Below, piece by piece: positions 52,552-61,440 of a stretch of 64,000 bases of DNA; position 1 is the stretch's first letter, and every line of letters starts with the position of its first letter. Below the pieces are notes generated by a model. It saw only the letters and a list, made by a program, of their open reading frames with translations, did no database searches and had not been told where the DNA came from. Source of the stretch: an uncultured Clostridia bacterium (GTDB taxonomy: Bacteria; Bacillota; Clostridia; Lachnospirales; CAG-274); contig CANQBJ010000003.1 of the NCBI GenBank assembly GCA_947589665.1, positions 28,706 to 92,705 of the forward strand. The letters run 5' to 3'. A program made the position numbers and the translations under genes.

Positions 52552-53886
52552 TTACGGATTTAATCTGGTGGTGTCTCTTGGGAACATAGAAGTTGCTCTT
52601 ATGTTCTTTTCATCTATAAGTTTCATTACAAGTCTTTCAAGACCCATACCAAGTCCTCCGTGTGGCGGACAGCCGTACTTATGAAGCATTAAATAGCTTT
52701 CAAAATCCTCGGGATACAGTCCCTTGAATATCATCTTCTTGACCTGTGTATCGTAGTCATGTATTCTCTGACCGCCGGTAGTTATTTCCATACCCTTGAA
52801 AAGAAGATCAAAGCTCAATGTATACTTAGTATCTTCGGGATCGTCCATAGCATAGAAGGGTCTTTTCTTGACAGGATAGTGAGTTACGAATACGAAATCA
52901 CTGTTGTAATCCTCCTTGAAAAGCTCGCCAATAAGTCTTTCCTCCTCAGGCTCCAGGTCATAGGGGTCCTTTATCTTTCTATTGTATTTCTTAGCGACCA
53001 TTTCCTTTGCGTCCCTGAACTTGACACAGGGGATATCATCAAACTTCGGCAGCTCGATACCAAGCTTTTTAATCAAAAGGGGGTAATTTTCCTCAAGAAA
53101 TACAAAGCAATATTTAAGCATACCCGTTTCCATATTTATAACATCGTAGAAGCTATTTATATAGCCCATTTCAAAGTCAACTGATACATATTCGTTAAGA
53201 TGTCTCGCCGTATCGTGCTTTTCGGCTCTGAATACGGGTGCTATCTCATATACTCTCTCATAGACAGGCACAAGGGTCTGCTTGTAGAACTGAGGACTCT
53301 GCGCAAGGAAAGCCTTTTTGCCGAAATAGTCCAGCTTGAATATATTAGCTCCGCCCTCAGCGCCTGCCGCAACTATCTTAGGAGTAAATATCTCGGTAAA
53401 GCCGTTGTTTTCTAAATATTCTCTGAAACCCTTTACAATAGCAGCCTGGAGCTTGAATACGCTCCTTTTGTATTCATTTCTCAGCGTAACGGGTCTTATC
53501 TCGATCTCATTTTCAAGAGAAATATTGAGCTTTCTCTTGCTTATGCTGAACGGCAGCTCCTCGGCGGGAGATGAAAGCACCTGTATATTATCTACAACTA
53601 TCTCGATACCGTTTACTGCTCTCTGTTCGTCTCTTACCTCACCTGTAACTCTTATACAGTTTTCCTCCTGAAGAATTTTCTTTTCTTCCTCGGAGTTGTT
53701 CTTGGTATATACACACTGCACAAGCCCGTTTATCTTTCTGAGGATAATAAACGCAAAGTCGCCCATATCACGGACATTATAAATAGTGCCGTGAGTAGTT
53801 ACGTTTTTTCTTTCGTTGTCCTTAAGGTTCTTAAGCTCTTCTATGGACAGGTCCATAATTGCCCTTTCACCTGTTGCTTTTACCAT
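52552..53886 (-). CDS. aspS: Non-discriminating (archaeal-type) aspartyl-tRNA synthetase
   Basis: 444 residues, class II synthetase of the short archaeal AspS2 type without the bacterial GAD insertion. N-terminal OB fold (THGTIYNVRDMGDFAFIILRK), motif 2 FRAEKHDTARHLNEYVSVDFEMG, and motif 3 GLGMGLERLVMKLI. With GatCAB downstream it should charge tRNA-Asn with Asp, which GatCAB then amidates to Asn. No asnS is seen in the window. ATG 53886 has AAAGGTGA upstream; ATG 53856 is a weaker alternative. A T-box precedes it. Confidence 0.92.
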   Translation of the reverse strand: MVKATGERAIMDLSIEELKNLKDNERKNVTTHGTIYNVRDMGDFAFIILRKINGLVQCVYTKNNSEEEKKILQEENCIRVTGEVRDEQRAVNGIEIVVDNIQVLSSPAEELPFSISKRKLNISLENEIEIRPVTLRNEYKRSVFKLQAAIVKGFREYLENNGFTEIFTPKIVAAGAEGGANIFKLDYFGKKAFLAQSPQFYKQTLVPVYERVYEIAPVFRAEKHDTARHLNEYVSVDFEMGYINSFYDVINMETGMLKYCFVFLEENYPLLIKKLGIELPKFDDIPCVKFRDAKEMVAKKYNRKIKDPYDLEPEEERLIGELFKEDYNSDFVFVTHYPVKKRPFYAMDDPEDTKYTLSFDLLFKGMEITTGGQRIHDYDTQVKKMIFKGLYPEDFESYLMLHKYGCPPHGGLGMGLERLVMKLIDEKNIRATSMFPRDTTRLNP

Positions 53887-53907
53887 TTATCTCACCTTTC
53901 TTATAAA

Positions 53908-54155
53908 TTAAAAACGTCCCGAAGCATAAGCTTCAGGACGGATATTACCGCGGTACCACCTAAATTGACAAAAATGTCCACCTCGTAAGATATTTAACGC
54001 ATATCAGACGTATTCCGCTAGTAACAAACAGCTTTCACAGAATAAGCTCCGAAGTGTTCTTCATTAAGGAGTGTCATAGCAGCGCTCTCAGTCTGCGGCT
54101 CTGCCTCCCTGTAGGGCTTCACTTAATTACTTTTCTTCATCGTCGCAATTATCTA
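53908..54155 (-). promoter_or_regulatory. T-box riboswitch of the aspS-gatCAB operon
   Basis: On the minus strand, in order: a stem I region with AGTA and AGGGAGG motifs; a specifier-loop segment GAAGAACACTTCGG in which AAC (Asn; 54058-54056) stands out; the T-box GGTGGTACCGCGG (53960-53948); and a terminator stem CGTCCTGAAG/CTTCGGGACG followed by T5 (53940-53908). Uncharged tRNA would pair with the T-box and prevent termination, switching on Asn-tRNA synthesis. The overlapping GAA within GAAC leaves a Glu reading possible. Confidence 0.95.
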
Positions 54156-54159
54156 TATA

Positions 54160-54188
54160 ATAATATCATATATTATTGCCAATTTCAA
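54160..54188 (-). promoter_or_regulatory. Promoter of the T-box/aspS operon
   Basis: On the minus strand TTGAAA (54188-54183) and TATTAT (54165-54160) are separated by 17 bases. It lies right behind the sigE stop codon. Confidence 0.6.
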
Positions 54189-54195
54189 GCTGTTT

Positions 54196-54903
54196 TTACA
54201 CCAATTTCATTATTTCTTTTTTTAATCTGAGTATTATCTTCTTTTCAAGGCGGGATATATATGACTGACTTATGCCCATAAGGTCAGCTACCTCTTTCTG
54301 GGTCATTTCCTCGCCGTCTCTGTCTATGCCGAACCTAAGCTCTATTATTTCCTTTTCTCTACAGTTGAGCTTCTGTATGGCCGTTCTTAAAAGCTGTCTG
54401 TCTACCTCCTCTTCTATACCTCTGTATATAATATCCACATCTGTACCCAGTATATCCGAAAGCAGGAGTTCATTACCCTCCCAGTCCACATTAAGGGGTT
54501 CGTCTATAGATACCTCTGTTTTTATCTTTGTGGTGCGTCTTAAGTGCATTAGTATTTCGTTTTCTATACATCTTGAGGCATAGGTGGCAAGCTTTATTTT
54601 CTTATCGGGTTTAAATGTATTTATGGCTTTGATAAGCCCTATAGTACCAATAGATATAAGGTCCTCTACATTTATCCCCGTGTTTTCAAACTTTCTGGCT
54701 ATGTATACCACAAGCCTTAAATTTCTTTCAATAAGTATATCCTTGGCATTTTCGTCACCGTTCAGACACAGCCTGTCTAAAAGCTGCGCCTCTTCCTCTG
54801 CCGTTAAGGGTTCGGGAAGCACATCATTTCCGCCTATGTAATGAATATGCCCCTGCCCCATCAGATTTCTGATAAATATTTCCCAGTATTCCCTTACAGC
54901 CAT
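54196..54903 (-). CDS. sigE: Sporulation sigma factor SigE
   Basis: 235 residues. A short pro-sequence precedes [26 protein letters not shown]; region 2 contains [39 protein letters not shown], and region 4 ends [28 protein letters not shown]. This is the mother-cell sigma factor, made inactive and cleaved by SpoIIGA. ATG 54903 directly abuts the spoIIGA stop. sigG, often the next gene, is not here. Confidence 0.96.
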   Translation of the reverse strand: MAVREYWEIFIRNLMGQGHIHYIGGNDVLPEPLTAEEEAQLLDRLCLNGDENAKDILIERNLRLVVYIARKFENTGINVEDLISIGTIGLIKAINTFKPDKKIKLATYASRCIENEILMHLRRTTKIKTEVSIDEPLNVDWEGNELLLSDILGTDVDIIYRGIEEEVDRQLLRTAIQKLNCREKEIIELRFGIDRDGEEMTQKEVADLMGISQSYISRLEKKIILRLKKEIMKLV

Positions 54904-55743
54904 TTAAACACCTCCCAAATGTCTGGGGCTTAAAAGGGTATTATATCCTCCCCCTTTACTGAGCGGGCATCTGTATATAGCCACAACAGGCTTTTTTATA
55001 CAGTTGCTGCCTATATCCGCTCTGTCAGCCACAAAGCCTATAAGTATACCGTTTTCATTTCCAATGCTTTTAAAGGGTATTATCCTTATACATCTTCTGA
55101 AATTATCGTCGGATATTGCCTCTATGATCTCTGAAAGAGAGCCTTCCTTGTCATATATGTATGCAAGTGCCTCCGGCAAAAGCTCCTTTATAGCATTGAA
55201 TTCAGCAATTATAACAGGCTTTTTGCTTATAGGCTCAACAAGTGAATTTCCTGTATCGACAAACCCTATAGTACTTACAGACTTGTCATTACATATGATA
55301 TTCACATTATAATAGCAGGCGCTTTCCTTTGTGATATGCTTGAATACAATGACCGCAATATAAGCCAATACCGCGCTAAAAATCAGAAAATATGTAAAAT
55401 AACCGTTTTCCGAGTATTGTTTTATAACAAGATATGTCTCGTTTATAAAAACAGAGCTTATTTTTATAACTGCGGTATATTTTACAAAATCCCTTATTCT
55501 CACGGGAGAAAAAAGAAATATGGCGGCTATCATATTAACTGCCGTTATCGAAAGAAAATTTATATATACTCTCAGGGGAGAAATAACGGCAATAAAGGAT
55601 ATAAGCGAAATTACTACGGAAGCCGTTATTATTCTGTATATCCTAATTTTTTTACTCAGTATTTTTTCGCTTATAAATATGACCGCCATATTGATAATGA
55701 AGTTGATAAAAAGCATTTCATCAGCATATATATTTACATTCAT
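54904..55743 (-). CDS. spoIIGA: Sigma-E processing peptidase SpoIIGA
   Basis: 279 residues. Five N-terminal membrane helices (to about 140) are followed by an aspartic-protease-like domain with GFVDTGNSLVEPISKKPVI, the catalytic Asp near residue 163. It cleaves pro-SigE at the sporulation septum. The end, LLSPRHLGG, is typical. It is directly upstream of and coupled to sigE. Confidence 0.95.
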   Translation of the reverse strand: MNVNIYADEMLFINFIINMAVIFISEKILSKKIRIYRIITASVVISLISFIAVISPLRVYINFLSITAVNMIAAIFLFSPVRIRDFVKYTAVIKISSVFINETYLVIKQYSENGYFTYFLIFSAVLAYIAVIVFKHITKESACYYNVNIICNDKSVSTIGFVDTGNSLVEPISKKPVIIAEFNAIKELLPEALAYIYDKEGSLSEIIEAISDDNFRRCIRIIPFKSIGNENGILIGFVADRADIGSNCIKKPVVAIYRCPLSKGGGYNTLLSPRHLGGV

Positions 55744-55811
55744 ATTGCCTCACCTCTATAAATTAATTATAGATATAAGGTATGTTATTTTTTGTAAAAG
55801 ATAAAATTATG

Positions 55812-55852
55812 ACAATAAAAAAATTGCGACAAAATATTTTGCCGCAATTTAT
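55812..55852 (-). terminator. Terminator after the CuAO-N-like gene
   Basis: AAATTGCG and CGCAATTT arms with an extended A/T stem, followed on the minus strand by seven T. It lies between this gene and spoIIGA. Confidence 0.88.
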
Positions 55853-55853
55853 A

Positions 55854-57140
55854 TCAGGCTATTGCAATATCAGTATTTTCTTTTACAATATGGACAAGTC
55901 TGCCGTCTGCTCCCTCTTCGTTAAAATCATCGTAAAGCTCTCCGTACATAAATATAAGCGTTTCGGCTCTCTTATATGATATAGTACCGTTGTTATAGGC
56001 TTCAAGAGTTTCTGACATCTTTTCAAGCATGGAATTGGCATAATAAAGTATTTCAGCCCTCTTTTCAAAGCCTTCGGGTAGTTCTACAGATGAAAATGCC
56101 GCATTTCTCTGTTTTTCGCTTATCCTCAGCTTTTCAGCATATTCAACAGGCTTTGCAAGTAGATCGGCTACATCCACATCAAGCCTTGTTATAACGGGAA
56201 GATTGCTAAGTCCCGCCTCTGCGATCTTTGTAATATAGTTGTCAAGGACAACCTTTTTTTCGCTGTCCATATCCTCCGTATTGAAATTATCACGGTTAAA
56301 TTTATCAATGCGGTAATGATAGCTGCTCACAGCGTCTTCAAAAAGTGTTTCAAGCTCATTGTATTCCAGTTCAAGCTGAGAATACATTTCCTTATATCTT
56401 TCGGGAGTGACGTTTTCGGTGATCTCAGACCTGTACATATCGATAAATTTTTTTTCGTTGTCAATGTATCTGAGCGTTATCTCCTTAAGACCCTCTTCAT
56501 TCTTGTCGGTAGGTATAAAATCGTATATTATATCTCTGTAGTCGTTAAGCTCGCTGTATATCACGTCAAATTCAGCGTTTACCCCGTCAACGCTTTCCTT
56601 TGAATATATATCCTTGAGCTTTGAGAGATAGAGCATATCCGTATAATCAGTAATGCTAAGGCACTTAAAAAGAAATTCATAGGCTCGTCCGTACATCATA
56701 GTATCATTTGAAATATACACATCGGGCTGGGACCTGAGAATGACCGTTCTGTTGATGTGATCCCATTCCATATCTATGCCTGCCGCCGTGCCTACGGCTC
56801 TTAAGGGTATCATCATAGTGCCGTTTATTATCTGCGCAGGCAAGTCAAGAGCAACAGCAGTGCTTTTGTCTATAGTTGCATGATTCTTATAGGCGGATAT
56901 CTCTATAGTTTTATGCTCGCTTACAAGAAGAGCTGTTTTTGTTTCGTTATTCCAGCTTATATCATACCCCAGCTTTTCAAATACGCCTCTTAAGGGTATG
57001 AATACCCTGTTCCCCGTTATAAAGGGCTGCTGAGTGGGAAATTCAATATTTTCTCCGTTCAGGGCTACTGAGATCCCTGCGGCATATGTATTTGTGCCAA
57101 TAAAAAACAATGCCAAAAATACAGCAAAGAATTTTTTCAC
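55854..57140 (-). CDS. Secreted protein with copper-amine-oxidase N-terminal-like domain
   Basis: 428 residues. The start is GTG 57140 behind AGGGGGT; the frame opens 29 codons earlier but without a ribosome site, and GTG gives a clean signal peptide (MKKFFAVFLALFFIGTNTYAA). Residues about 22-130 form the CuAO-N1 module (VFIPLRGVFEKLGYDISWNNETKTALL... MIPLRAVGTAAGIDMEWD). The remaining 300 residues are helical with many Glu and Tyr and no recognised domain. CuAO-N modules in Clostridia are found in wall-associated proteins. Its place between spoIIGA and the SGNH/MBOAT pair gives no firm clue. Confidence 0.75.
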   Translation of the reverse strand: MKKFFAVFLALFFIGTNTYAAGISVALNGENIEFPTQQPFITGNRVFIPLRGVFEKLGYDISWNNETKTALLVSEHKTIEISAYKNHATIDKSTAVALDLPAQIINGTMMIPLRAVGTAAGIDMEWDHINRTVILRSQPDVYISNDTMMYGRAYEFLFKCLSITDYTDMLYLSKLKDIYSKESVDGVNAEFDVIYSELNDYRDIIYDFIPTDKNEEGLKEITLRYIDNEKKFIDMYRSEITENVTPERYKEMYSQLELEYNELETLFEDAVSSYHYRIDKFNRDNFNTEDMDSEKKVVLDNYITKIAEAGLSNLPVITRLDVDVADLLAKPVEYAEKLRISEKQRNAAFSSVELPEGFEKRAEILYYANSMLEKMSETLEAYNNGTISYKRAETLIFMYGELYDDFNEEGADGRLVHIVKENTDIAIA

Positions 57141-57201
57141 ATTCTTACCCCCTCTTTTTTCATATTTATAATTTAAGTATACACTAAATCCAACATAAAA
57201 G

Positions 57202-58245
57202 CTACATATTTTTTTTGAACCAATCAATAAAATATCTGTCCGCTATTTCAACTCCGCTGTGATTAAGGTGGGCATCATCTCTGAAATTATCGTGGGTAAA
57301 AAGCTTTTCATTTCTGTTGGCTGTGTTAAAATCTAAATATCTGACATTATTGCCGTCGGCTATTTTTTGTATCTCGTTGTGTATATCATCGTAGTTTTTT
57401 ATATAGTCCAGTGATACGTTGGCTATCGGCGCCGTTACAAATATAACATCTATGTTATTATCTTTGCAGAGAGAAACTATCTTTTCAAGATACTTCACCT
57501 GGGTATCGTTGATCTCCCAATCTCTGCCGTCAAGGTTTTTAAACTGGTTTGTCTTGTCAAATTCGTCTGGCAGCATATGATAATCGCAGTAGGTATAGCC
57601 CTTTGAACGGTATTTTTCGGTACCCTGCTGTCTTTGTGCCGCAGGCAGTGATACACCGCAGTTGTTTTCTATCTTTTCCTTAAGCTTGGAATTTCTATAG
57701 GCAAAATAGTCCTTCTGGTATCTGAAAATATTTATGTTATACATAATTTTTTCGCTTAAGGGAAATACCTCCCTGATGTACTCCTTTTCAAGCTCGGAAT
57801 TTTTCATTACCTGGAAGAGATAGCCTGCCTGGGTCAGTTCAAATTCATCGTCCAGCATATCCCAGTATACCTCAACTACAACGGTCTTAGGCTTTTGATA
57901 ATTAAGTATCTCTCTCAGGGTATAATAAGTGGAATCCATATGCTGCAAAGGCATACCCATCTGATAGCTGTTGGTACCCAGACCCTTGTCTATTATTTCC
58001 GGATCAAAGGTACAATAGGAATGAGAGGAGCCTATAAACACCATATCAAGACTGTCCTTGGGCTGGGCATAGAACTCGTTCCAGCGGCTTTCGTTATAAT
58101 TATTTATTAAATTTTCAGTAGTTGCGGCAGCATACTTAATGCCTATATATTCAATAAGATAATAAAGGCATATAACAAAAAGCGCCAGCTTAACAAAGAA
58201 TATAAGCCATTTTTTAAAACTGGAAATAAATGAATTCTCCGCCAC
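57202..58245 (-). CDS. Membrane-anchored SGNH hydrolase/acyltransferase-like protein
   Basis: 347 residues. N-terminal membrane helix (about 14-32), then FIGSSHSYCTFDPEII with the nucleophile near Ser74, and a C-terminal DDAHLNHSGVEIA with the Asp-x-x-His dyad, so the SGNH triad is intact. GTG 58245 is chosen because GGGGGTG lies 7 bases before it, inside the MBOAT gene end; the two genes overlap by 32 bases. Such proteins (AlgJ/AlgX- or DltD-like) finish the acyl transfer begun by an MBOAT. The target may be a cell-surface polymer; which one is unknown. Confidence 0.8.
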   Translation of the reverse strand: MAENSFISSFKKWLIFFVKLALFVICLYYLIEYIGIKYAAATTENLINNYNESRWNEFYAQPKDSLDMVFIGSSHSYCTFDPEIIDKGLGTNSYQMGMPLQHMDSTYYTLREILNYQKPKTVVVEVYWDMLDDEFELTQAGYLFQVMKNSELEKEYIREVFPLSEKIMYNINIFRYQKDYFAYRNSKLKEKIENNCGVSLPAAQRQQGTEKYRSKGYTYCDYHMLPDEFDKTNQFKNLDGRDWEINDTQVKYLEKIVSLCKDNNIDVIFVTAPIANVSLDYIKNYDDIHNEIQKIADGNNVRYLDFNTANRNEKLFTHDNFRDDAHLNHSGVEIADRYFIDWFKKNM

Positions 58246-59653
58246 CTGAGAACACCCCCGTACAGAATATAACAGCCAGAAGAATATAGTAGTATACAAA
58301 CCTTACGGGGAATGGAAGCCTGTCCATAAGGTCATGTATATCTTTTTTAAAGCCTATCATATCTGAGAATATAAGAAGAAGTATTGAGCCTGTCAGCAGA
58401 CATATTTCAAATAGCTGCAAGCCAAGACCGTTTACAAGGACATACATATACTGTACATCTGTAATACTTTGTATATCGTTAAACAAATTTCTGAATATAT
58501 ATAAACAGTCACTTATCGTATTGGCTCTGAATATTATCCATGCCAGCACAACAAGAACAAAGGTTATCATCACTCTGAAAATATTCAGTATAAAGAGATC
58601 CCACTTAGGCAGTATTTTATTCTTGATATCTCCTATTACCTGATAGATGCCATGTACGCCGCCCCAAAGTACAAAGGTCCAGTTGGCGCCGTGCCACAGA
58701 CCGCTTACAAGAAATGTGATCATAATATTTCTGTATTTCTTAAGAGTGGAACAACGGCTGCCGCCAAGAGGTATATATACATAATCCCTGAACCATGTAG
58801 ACAGAGATATATGCCATCTTCTCCAGAAGTCCTTTATGCTTGTGGCAAAGTATGGTCTGTCAAAGTTATACATAAGGTCTATACCAAGTATTTTGCCGCA
58901 GCCTCTTGCAATATCCGTATATCCGCTGAAATCACCGTATATCTGGAATGTAAAAAACAGCGCAGCTATAATATAGGCTATTCCCGTATGCTCCGTTACA
59001 TTATTGAATACGGTATCCACAAGTACGGCTGCCCTGTCGGCAATAACTATTTTCTTGAAATAACCCATTATCATAAGCTTTATACCAATGGACAGATTAT
59101 CAAGACTGAATTTCTTTTTTGTAAAAAGCTGAGATAAGAGCCTGTCTGCCCTTTCAATGGGACCTGCCACAAGCTGAGGAAAGAATGTGATAAAAAGCGT
59201 CAGCTTAAAATAATTTCTTTCCGCTTTATATTCTCCTTTGTACACATCTATGGTGTAGCCTGCTGCCTGGAAGGTATAGAATGATATACCCATAGGCAGT
59301 ATTATATTAAAATCATCTATGGGATAATTCCATCCGAAATATTCGTATATAAACATAAAGGTATGGTTTATAAACATCATATACTTGAATACAAAAAGCA
59401 GTCCGAAATTAATAACCATACTCAGTATAAGATATTTCCTGCTCTTTTCTCTGTGCTTGTCTATACAAAGCGCTAGTATATAATTGGACAGCGTAGAAAA
59501 GAATATAAGGATAATAAGCTCCCATCTCCAGCACATATAGAAAATACAGCTGGCAATAAGCAGCATTATCCATCTTACCTTGTGCGGCAGTGTGTAATAG
59601 AGAAATACCACACATACAAAGAATATAATAAACGTAAGGGAATTAAAAAGCAC
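58214..59653 (-). CDS. MBOAT-family O-acyltransferase (AlgI/DltB-like)
   Basis: 479 residues, about ten to twelve membrane helices. Typical features: MGISFYTFQAAGYTIDVYKGE near 122, DFWRRWHISLSTWFRDYVYIPLGG near 265, and LVSGLWHGANWTFVLWGGVHG near 315, with the catalytic His residues of the MBOAT family. It moves acyl groups across the membrane to a surface polymer. The start is GTG 59653 after GAGGTGA. It overlaps the SGNH partner gene; together they form an AlgI-AlgJ-like pair. Confidence 0.93.
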   Translation of the reverse strand: MLFNSLTFIIFFVCVVFLYYTLPHKVRWIMLLIASCIFYMCWRWELIILIFFSTLSNYILALCIDKHREKSRKYLILSMVINFGLLFVFKYMMFINHTFMFIYEYFGWNYPIDDFNIILPMGISFYTFQAAGYTIDVYKGEYKAERNYFKLTLFITFFPQLVAGPIERADRLLSQLFTKKKFSLDNLSIGIKLMIMGYFKKIVIADRAAVLVDTVFNNVTEHTGIAYIIAALFFTFQIYGDFSGYTDIARGCGKILGIDLMYNFDRPYFATSIKDFWRRWHISLSTWFRDYVYIPLGGSRCSTLKKYRNIMITFLVSGLWHGANWTFVLWGGVHGIYQVIGDIKNKILPKWDLFILNIFRVMITFVLVVLAWIIFRANTISDCLYIFRNLFNDIQSITDVQYMYVLVNGLGLQLFEICLLTGSILLLIFSDMIGFKKDIHDLMDRLPFPVRFVYYYILLAVIFCTGVFSGGGEFIYFQF

Positions 59654-59712
59654 AAAATCACCTCATTTATGCTCATTATATTAAATTTCAGAGCTTATTT
59701 CAACTAAAAGTC

Positions 59713-59741
59713 TTGAAATAAGGTTATTTTTAATATAAAAT
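59713..59741 (+). promoter_or_regulatory. Promoter of the DUF4321-maf unit
   Basis: TTGAAA (59713-59718), 17 bases, TAAAAT (59736-59741). Confidence 0.7.
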
Positions 59742-59773
59742 ATATATAAGCTATGTTTACAAAGGAGAAAATT

Positions 59774-60037
59774 ATGAAGAAATTTAATATTGTATTTTTA
59801 CTTGTACTTATATCCGGACTTATACTTGGCAGCTTTATAGGCACCCTTGCCGATAAGATGCCCTATTTATATTGGCTCAATTACGGCAAGACAATAGGTC
59901 TTACTCAACCTTTCGAGCTTGATCTTGGCTTTTTTACATTTAATTTCGGCTTTACCGTAAGCTTTACAATAGCAGGCATTATAGGTATGCTTATAGCCGG
60001 AGTAGTTTATAACAAGTTTTTTAGAGGTATAATTTAA
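59774..60037 (+). CDS. DUF4321 small membrane protein
   Basis: 87 residues with two hydrophobic helices (about 3-24 and 58-80) joined by a hydrophilic stretch; the sequence ISGLILGSFIGTLADKMPYLYWLNYGKTIGL fits DUF4321. AAAGGAG precedes ATG 59774; the ATG at 59753 lacks a site. It overlaps maf by one base (TAATG), a common clostridial pairing. Function unknown. Confidence 0.85.
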   Translation: MKKFNIVFLLVLISGLILGSFIGTLADKMPYLYWLNYGKTIGLTQPFELDLGFFTFNFGFTVSFTIAGIIGMLIAGVVYNKFFRGII

Positions 60038-60621
60038 TGGATATAATTTTGGCATCAGGCTCACCCAGAAGGTTTGAGCTTTTAAAACAGATAGGACTGG
60101 AGTTCAAGGTAATTACAAGCGAGGCGGACGAAAACTATGATAAGGACAGGTCCCCTGCCGATATAGTTATGGAGCTTTCACTCAGAAAGGCTGAAGCAGT
60201 ATTTACAGATAATCTGCCCCATAAGGATACTGTTGTAATAGGCTCAGATACTATAGTAGTGCATAAGGGCAGTATACTTGGGAAACCTGCTGACAGGGAT
60301 GAGGCATTTAATATGCTTACAGAGTTGTCGGGGGATGTACATCAGGTATATACAGGCGTTACATTGTATTATTTCAAGGATAATAGGATTTTTATAGAAA
60401 GCTTTGCCGATAAGGCAGATGTGCATTTCCGAAAGCTAAGCGAAAAGGAAATAAAAAAATATATCGACAGCGGCGAGCCTATGGATAAAGCAGGCGCTTA
60501 CGGAATACAGGGCAAAGGCGCAATACTTGTGGAAAAAATAGAGGGTGATTTTTATACTATCGTAGGTCTCCCCGTTGTAAGAGTATATGAATCATTGGAA
60601 AAAAACGGAGTGATAGATTGA
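60037..60621 (+). CDS. maf: Maf-family nucleoside triphosphate pyrophosphatase
   Basis: 194 residues. MDIILASGSPRRFELLKQIG with the SxxR motif, VIGSDTIVVHKGSILGKPADRDEAFNMLTELSGD, and DKAGAYGIQGKGA are the Maf signatures. It hydrolyses non-canonical or excess NTPs to monophosphates. The start overlaps the DUF4321 stop. Normal length. Confidence 0.95.
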   Translation: MDIILASGSPRRFELLKQIGLEFKVITSEADENYDKDRSPADIVMELSLRKAEAVFTDNLPHKDTVVIGSDTIVVHKGSILGKPADRDEAFNMLTELSGDVHQVYTGVTLYYFKDNRIFIESFADKADVHFRKLSEKEIKKYIDSGEPMDKAGAYGIQGKGAILVEKIEGDFYTIVGLPVVRVYESLEKNGVID

Positions 60622-60679
60622 TCAAAGATAAGCAGTGAAAACACATTAAACGAAAAATTTATGATATAATACGCATAAA

Positions 60680-60709
60680 AGAAGTGGCTTTTTAATGAAG
60701 CCACTTCTT
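60680..60709 (-). repeat. Duplicated terminator hairpin, distal copy (flank of element B)
   Basis: Exact 30-bp direct repeat of 60993-61022. On the minus strand it is followed by TTTTA, so this copy, beyond the element, is the working terminator of the vanZ-like transcript. Confidence 0.9.
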
Positions 60710-60992
60710 AGACTGTCGAAAAACAATATTTTGACAAAAAATATGAATTTCAAGTAAAGAACAGTTTGCAAAAAAGCGCTGGTCGCATTACTTCGTAATG
60801 CTGCTCGCCATGCAACCGGGTCGCAGACTTTAATCCGCAAGGCGAGCTTTGCCCGCCTGAGGACAGGAACTTTTCTGTAATTTAGGCACTTGTGCCTAAA
60901 TTGCGGAAAACACGGCTGGTTCCTACCTTAGCTAACTGAAAGAAATGCCTAAATGCATTTCTTTCAAGCGTGTCGATTTTATCGACACGCAG
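60710..60992 (-). mobile_element. Terminator-targeting structured repeat element, copy B
   Basis: 283 bases in the 383-base gap between maf and the vanZ-like gene. Read on the minus strand it has the same order as copy A: GCGTGTCGAT/ATCGACACGC hairpin; TGAAAGAAATG/CATTTCTTTCA hairpin; AAGGTAGGAACCAGCCGTG; a long stem whose sequence differs from copy A but still pairs; GTTCCTGTCCTC; a GGCGGGC/GCTCGCC stem replacing the GGAGGAA/TTCCTCC stem of copy A; GCGGATTAAAGTCTGCGAC; and TTTTTCGACAGTCT at the end. An extra hairpin (GCATTAC/GTAATGC) makes it longer. Exact 30-bp flanks show insertion. Short ORFs across it are likely spurious. Confidence 0.8.
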
Positions 60993-61022
60993 AGAAGTGG
61001 CTTTTTAATGAAGCCACTTCTT
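60993..61022 (-). repeat. Duplicated terminator hairpin, proximal copy (flank of element B)
   Basis: Identical to 60680-60709. Its inner part holds the last codons and stop of the vanZ-like gene, so the duplication kept that gene intact. No T-run follows on the minus strand. Confidence 0.9.
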
Positions 61023-61439
61023 TATATTTATACACTTATACAATATATGAGTAACCGCAACTGCGCAGCATACTCCTGCAAAATCTATCCAGATATCTGT
61101 TACTGCGCTGTTACGTCCTATAGGGAACATCTGTATGGTCTCATCAATACAGGCTGTCAGGAGTCCAATAAATGCTATATTATACCAGCATTTTTTTATA
61201 TCACAGCCAAAGAAACAGAAATCAGATGTCAACAGATATCCCAGTCCTGCAAATTCTGTAAAATGAGCAAGCTTTCTTATAAATCCCTCGGTTATATTTA
61301 TATTGAAGAGATCGTTTATAAATTCAACCAGTGCAAAGCTCAATCCTGAAGACTGCTCTGCGTCCATAGAAGAATTTATCAAAATAAAGCCAACGCATGC
61401 AAAAGTCAGAAGCAAAAATATATATTTAAGCTTAGTCAT
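61005..61439 (-). CDS. VanZ-like family membrane protein
   Basis: 144 residues, about four membrane helices. RKLAHFTEFAGLG near 55 and DETIQMFPIGRNSAVTDIWIDFAGV near 105-130 are the conserved VanZ-like motifs. VanZ gives low-level teicoplanin resistance in enterococci; most chromosomal family members have no proven role. The stop codon lies inside the terminator hairpin duplicated by element B. It starts 1 base after the SLH gene stop, so it is probably co-transcribed with it. Confidence 0.88.
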   Translation of the reverse strand: MTKLKYIFLLLTFACVGFILINSSMDAEQSSGLSFALVEFINDLFNINITEGFIRKLAHFTEFAGLGYLLTSDFCFFGCDIKKCWYNIAFIGLLTACIDETIQMFPIGRNSAVTDIWIDFAGVCCAVAVTHILYKCINIKKWLH

Positions 61440-61440
61440 A

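Noticed and set aside
60646..60840. 64-codon ORF on the minus strand across element B
   Set aside because: It runs through hairpins of the repeat, has no ribosome site, and copy A does not keep the frame.
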